Shown piece by piece: positions 61,187 through 64,000 of a stretch of DNA of 64,000 nt. The stretch lies in contig CAMTXO010000002.1 in the NCBI GenBank assembly GCA_947085845.1, positions 496,001-560,000 on the forward strand, in the 5' to 3' direction. Source of the stretch: JACPYF01 sp947085845. Its GTDB lineage: Bacteria > Patescibacteriota > Saccharimonadia > Saccharimonadales > Saccharimonadaceae. Made by a program: the position numbers and the translations under genes. The notes below the pieces were generated by a model. That model saw only the letters and a program-made list of their open reading frames with translations. It was not told where the DNA came from and did no database searches. The first letter of the stretch is position 1; each line of letters starts with the position of its first letter.

Positions 61187-61822
61187 ATGGAAATAAACTT
61201 TGTACAGATATTTATATTGCTCGTAGTCATTTTAGTATCAATGACTCTTCATGAAATGACACATTCATTTGTTGGGTACTGGCTAGGGGATGAAACCGCA
61301 AAGGAAGAAGGCAGGCTAACAATTAATCCACTAGCGCATATTGACCCTTTCCTAACAGTTCTACTGCCGATTTTGCTGGCTGTTACTGGTGCTCCAATAT
61401 TTGGTGGTGCAAAGCCGGTTCCATTTAACCCACAGAATGTTCGCTGGGGTGAATTTGGTGCGATGCTAGTAGGTGTGGCGGGTCCTATTAGTAACTTGGT
61501 GTTGGCTTTTGTCGGTTTTGGCACACTAGCTATAACCAGTGCTAGTGGTTTAGCGGGCTATGTACTGCAAATTTGGGTAGTAGTGAACTTAGGCTTCTTT
61601 ATTTTCAATATGCTGCCAGTGCCTCCGCTGGACGGCTCACGACTACTGTATTATCTCGCTCCAGACAGTGTTCGGTCTGTGTTAGTTATGGCAGAACAGT
61701 TTGGGCTTATAATTATTTTTGCCATAATATTACTATTTTCTCAGTATCTAGGCGCGTACATGCAAATAGCGATTGATTTCTTTCTAGCTATTTTCGGCTC
61801 TATCTTTGGTGTAATGATATAA
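61187..61822 (+). CDS. Site-2 protease family protein (peptidase M50)
   Basis: 211 residues. LHEMTHSFVGYWLGD contains the HExxH zinc site near residue 21; NMLPVPPLDGSRLLYYL carries the third ligand Asp. Five to six membrane spans. It belongs to the short, PDZ-less rhomboid-like M50 group (SpoIVFB/YwhC type) and cuts proteins within the membrane. Target unknown; in other bacteria such enzymes act in anti-sigma or signal-peptide turnover. Confidence 0.93.
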   Translation: MEINFVQIFILLVVILVSMTLHEMTHSFVGYWLGDETAKEEGRLTINPLAHIDPFLTVLLPILLAVTGAPIFGGAKPVPFNPQNVRWGEFGAMLVGVAGPISNLVLAFVGFGTLAITSASGLAGYVLQIWVVVNLGFFIFNMLPVPPLDGSRLLYYLAPDSVRSVLVMAEQFGLIIIFAIILLFSQYLGAYMQIAIDFFLAIFGSIFGVMI

Positions 61823-61823
61823 T
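61818..61823 (+). promoter_or_regulatory. -10 box of the long leader
   Basis: TATAAT overlapping the last codons of the protease gene; would start a leader of about 190 bases. Confidence 0.5.
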
Positions 61824-61829
61824 TGAACC

Positions 61830-62021
61830 AACCCCTAACCGGGTGCATAGATTTTTCTTAACAACTCATTTATAGGGAGTTCAAAACCTCATTACTTCGT
61901 GGAGTAATGGTGAGAACACCCACCTTGCATGAAAGCGAGGAAATGTCGTGCATTCCCAGGAGGGGTTTTCAGTGTAGAATCCTAAATATCTCGGTAGAGA
62001 CTAGAAAAAAAGAATTTATTT
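61830..62021 (+). promoter_or_regulatory. Structured leader or small RNA before the Nudix/RNase H gene
   Basis: Contains CATTACT/AGTAATG (61890-61896 with 61903-61909) and a long imperfect hairpin: ACACCCACCT, TGCATGA (about 61915-61933) pair with TCGTGCA and AGGAGGGGT (about 61946-61966) around an AAGCGAGGAAATG loop. No known riboswitch motif is recognised. Little ribosome-binding signal precedes ATG 62022. Confidence 0.4.
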
Positions 62022-62894
62022 ATGAGACAAAAAATTTCAGTTCGAGCAATGATAAAACAAGATGGCAAGCTATTGCTCGCAAAGCGCGCAACCGGCAGAT
62101 CGTCAATACTTGGAAAATATGAACTACCCGGTGGTAGCGTGGAATTTCGTGAACAGCCAACAGAAGCCTTGACTCGTTACCTTCGTACTCACTTTTCTGT
62201 AGGCATCGAAACAGCCCAACTATTCGATGTTGCTAGCTTTATAGACCCTGATGATAGAGACGTGCAATATGTTTTTGTACTCTACACGGTGAGTTTAAAA
62301 GTTGGTGACAATAGTATTGCGTTGAGCCAACGGTATAATAAGTATCTATGGCAAAAGTTGTCAGATGTACAACTAAATGAACTTACTAACTCTACACAAA
62401 TACTACTTGGTCTTGATTCAGATGAGCAGCCTAGGTTGTTTCATGATGTTGATCACAGTAGTAGTGAAGTAGAAAATACAGCATCTGACTCGTTGATTCT
62501 ATATTCCGACGGAGGATCACGAGGCAATCCAGGGCCAAGTGCCGCCGCTTTTGTTGTGATGAATGCAAAGGAACAAGTTATAGCTGATGGGGGCTCGTAT
62601 CTTGGGGTGACTACAAATAACCAAGCAGAGTATCAAGCTGTGTTTTTCGGACTAAAAAAAGCAAGCGAGCTAGGTGCGCAGGTGGTTGATTTTCGTTTAG
62701 ACAGCAATCTAGTCGTTAACCAGTTAAATGGTGTTTATAAGATAAAAAATCGTGACCTGTGGCCTATCCACGAACAGATAAAATTTTTAGTACCAAAATT
62801 TAAAAAAGTAACCTTTACTCACGTGCGTAGAGAGTTTAACCAGTTGGCTGATGGCCTTGTCAACAAAATTCTAGATGAACAAGCCAAAAAATAA
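62022..62894 (+). CDS. Nudix-like / ribonuclease H fusion protein
   Basis: 290 residues. Residues 1-130 are a Nudix fold (RAMIKQDGKLLLAKRA, ELPGGSVEFREQPTEALTRYLRTHF), but the box has lost its catalytic REUxEE glutamates, so hydrolysis is doubtful. Residues about 155-288 are an RNase HI-type domain with the acids in place: YSDGGSRGNPGPSAA, NQAEYQAVFFGL, RLDSNLVVNQL and QLADGLVN. It should cut RNA in RNA-DNA hybrids. The Nudix part may steer substrate choice. It lies just before rnpB, which has its own promoter. Confidence 0.9.
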   Translation: MRQKISVRAMIKQDGKLLLAKRATGRSSILGKYELPGGSVEFREQPTEALTRYLRTHFSVGIETAQLFDVASFIDPDDRDVQYVFVLYTVSLKVGDNSIALSQRYNKYLWQKLSDVQLNELTNSTQILLGLDSDEQPRLFHDVDHSSSEVENTASDSLILYSDGGSRGNPGPSAAAFVVMNAKEQVIADGGSYLGVTTNNQAEYQAVFFGLKKASELGAQVVDFRLDSNLVVNQLNGVYKIKNRDLWPIHEQIKFLVPKFKKVTFTHVRREFNQLADGLVNKILDEQAKK

Positions 62895-62897
62895 GGT

Positions 62898-62903
62898 ATA
62901 CTA
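62898..62903 (+). promoter_or_regulatory. -10 box for rnpB
   Basis: TATACT, 6 bases before helix P1 of RNase P RNA; gives an internal yardstick for promoter-to-start distance. Confidence 0.65.
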
Positions 62904-62909
62904 ATAGAG

Positions 62910-63286
62910 GTAGATTATTGGACAATCGCTTGCTTACGTGAGAGGAAAGTCCGGGCAGCATAGGACAATGGCAGTGGCTAACGGCCACCAAGGGCGACCT
63001 TAGGGAAAGTGCCACAGAAACGAAACTACCCTTCGGGGAAAAGGTGAAACGAGTGCTTGCTTCGGCAAGTGGGGGTTCTAGCCGCTTGCGGCGTTAACTC
63101 TCAAGGTAAGAGCTCACAGCGACGTGCGGTGACGCACGGAGGAGGTAAACCCTGCCTGCTGCAAGGGATTTGTTCATATTAGCGGTCCGCTAGAGCAAAT
63201 CGATTTAATCCGCTTGAACCTGAGTGTAAATTTAGGTCTAGATAGATGATTGTTCGCGACAGAACCCGGCTTATAGATAGTCTACC
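62910..63286 (+). ncRNA. rnpB: RNase P RNA (bacterial A type)
   Basis: About 377 bases. The universal core is present: GAGGAAAGTCCGGGC near 62940 and ACAGAACCCGGCTTATAG near 63260, the two strands of P4 and its joints. P1 forms between GGTAGATTAT at the 5' end and ATAGTCTACC at the 3' end. GGTAAACCC in the middle can bind the tRNA CCA. It matures tRNA 5' ends. A hairpin terminator follows. Confidence 0.95.
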
Positions 63287-63287
63287 A

Positions 63288-63323
63288 ACTAAAAAAACCT
63301 CCAGCGTAGGAGGCTTTTTTAGT
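63288..63323 (+). terminator. Terminator of rnpB
   Basis: CCTCC/GGAGG with 6-base loop, flanked by A7 and CTTTTTT; works in both directions, also for rplT. Confidence 0.9.
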
Positions 63324-63339
63324 ATTGTAAGCTAAAAAA

Positions 63340-63681
63340 CTATTTAGTAGCTTTGACTACATCTGCAAATACAGCAGGCTCGTTAGCAGCAAGTTCGCTC
63401 AATACTTTTCGGTCTAGTTCTATGTTCTTTTTCTTGAGAGCATTGATTAATTGACCGTAGGTTGTGCCGTTTTCACGAGCAGCAGCATTGATACGAGTAA
63501 TCCAAAGCCCACGTAGGTCGCGTTTTTTGTTACGTCGATCACGGTAAGCGTATTGCAGTGATCGAATCACAGCTTGCTTCGCTAGTCGGAAGCTTCGGGT
63601 TCGGTTATGTTGCATGCCTTTGGCACGTTTGAGCATCTTCTTATGCTTTGCGCGTGTAGTAACGCCTCTTTTAACTCTCAT
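63340..63681 (-). CDS. rplT: Large ribosomal subunit protein bL20
   Basis: 113 residues. MRVKRGVTTRAKHKKMLKRAKGM and RRNKKRDLRGLWITRINAAARENG are L20 signatures. AGGAG precedes the start. Last gene of infC-rpmI-rplT; in other bacteria L20 represses this operon. Confidence 0.97.
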   Translation of the reverse strand: MRVKRGVTTRAKHKKMLKRAKGMQHNRTRSFRLAKQAVIRSLQYAYRDRRNKKRDLRGLWITRINAAARENGTTYGQLINALKKKNIELDRKVLSELAANEPAVFADVVKATK

Positions 63682-63684
63682 TCT

Positions 63685-63879
63685 CTAAGCTCCTATGACT
63701 TTCTTGATATTCTTACGGATTGATCCGGTTATTTCAGCGCTTGTGCCGATTCGTCGTTTACGACTAGCACTTTTCTTTGCAAGTAAATGTCCGCCAAATG
63801 CACGACGACGCAAAAGTTTACCGCTTGAAGTTACCTTCACACGTTTTGCGGTTCCTTTATGTGTTTTCATCTTTGGCAT
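63685..63879 (-). CDS. rpmI: Large ribosomal subunit protein bL35
   Basis: 64 residues. MPKMKTHKGTAKRVKVTSSGKLLRR and the central basic region are typical. Its AGGAG site lies inside the end of infC, so the two are coupled. Confidence 0.97.
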   Translation of the reverse strand: MPKMKTHKGTAKRVKVTSSGKLLRRRAFGGHLLAKKSASRKRRIGTSAEITGSIRKNIKKVIGA

Positions 63880-63880
63880 G

Positions 63881-64000
63881 CTATTTACTCCTTACAGTAA
63901 TACTTAAATTTCTACCAGCCATACTTGGTTGTTGTTCAGTTACAACTTCGTCACCTAGTAATTCTTGCACTCTCTTGATCATCTCAAATCCGAGTTCTTT
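63881..64000 (-). CDS. infC: Translation initiation factor IF-3, C-terminal end (partial)
   Basis: The last 39 codons of the gene lie here, running off the window. ELGFEMIKRVQELLGDEVVTEQQPSMAGRNLSITV is the end of the IF3 C-domain, which binds 30S. The order infC-rpmI-rplT confirms it. Stop (reverse strand) at 63881-63883. Confidence 0.9.
   Translation of the reverse strand, partial: KELGFEMIKRVQELLGDEVVTEQQPSMAGRNLSITVRSK

Noticed and set aside
61907..62122. 71-residue open frame upstream of and overlapping the Nudix/RNase H gene
   Set aside because: It is out of frame with the conserved protein, reads into it, and shows no family resemblance.
1..64000. Alternative genetic code with UGA read as glycine, as in some Patescibacteria
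   Set aside because: Several conserved proteins end properly at TGA (polA, mutM region genes, NADAR overlap ATGA), and no in-frame TGA interrupts a conserved protein.

Overview
The window looks like chromosome from a small-genome bacterium of the Candidate Phyla Radiation (Patescibacteria), most likely Saccharibacteria (TM7). This is inferred from gene content and style, not from a database match. The genes are dense and of moderate-to-low GC, and UGA is used as a stop. Several core proteins are trimmed or degenerate: ThrRS lacks its TGS domain, TruB lacks a PUA domain, and a family-4 uracil-DNA glycosylase has lost its Fe-S cysteines. A complete type IV pilus locus is present without a secretin, as expected of a one-membrane cell. 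RNase P RNA looks like the bacterial A type. No rRNA, CRISPR array or insertion sequence was seen.

Layout. 1-6.6 kb: 3' end of a primary sigma factor, a P-loop kinase, DNA polymerase I, a NADAR protein, dUTPase, a HAD hydrolase, MutM and HolA, a DNA-replication and repair run. 6.6-8.7 kb (minus): ribosomal protein S20 with a histone-like tail and a degenerate DHH protein. 8.66-8.98 kb: a gene-free gap holding a candidate rod-shaped RNA. 9-19.7 kb: TruB, a membrane protein, S15, PNPase, a methyltransferase, UDG, RNase J, an orphan protein, FtsK. 19.7-25 kb: a membrane protein, the S6-SSB-S18 operon, EF-P, a TlyA-type methylase, YchF. 25.1-31.6 kb is the accessory region: a three-gene set whose first product looks like an ADP-ribosyltransferase, a DraG-type ADP-ribosylglycohydrolase, a GGDEF protein, and a secreted collagen-like protein behind a long, switch-like leader.

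31.7-48.3 kb: a surface and pilus locus. A 1445-residue secreted protein with two probable carbohydrate-binding modules precedes pilM, pilN, pilO, a small membrane protein, pilB, pilT, pilC, a pilin, the prepilin peptidase, three further pilin-like proteins and a PilX-like protein. Together these could build, retract and tip a pilus used for attachment. 48.3-64 kb: a Xer recombinase, UppP, Ndk, tRNA-Arg, a PH-domain protein, a PPIase, tRNA-Asp, a glycosyltransferase, NrdR, tRNA-Val, ThrRS, an alkyltransferase-like protein with MiaA, a winged-helix protein, L28, a site-2 protease, a Nudix/RNase H fusion, rnpB, and the L20-L35-IF3 operon on the minus strand.

A strong genome-wide theme is visible. 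Many genes have a -10 box only 6-11 bases before the start codon, which implies leaderless mRNAs. A smaller set (the pilin, the collagen-like protein, two orphans) has long leaders with Shine-Dalgarno sites and strong hairpin terminators.
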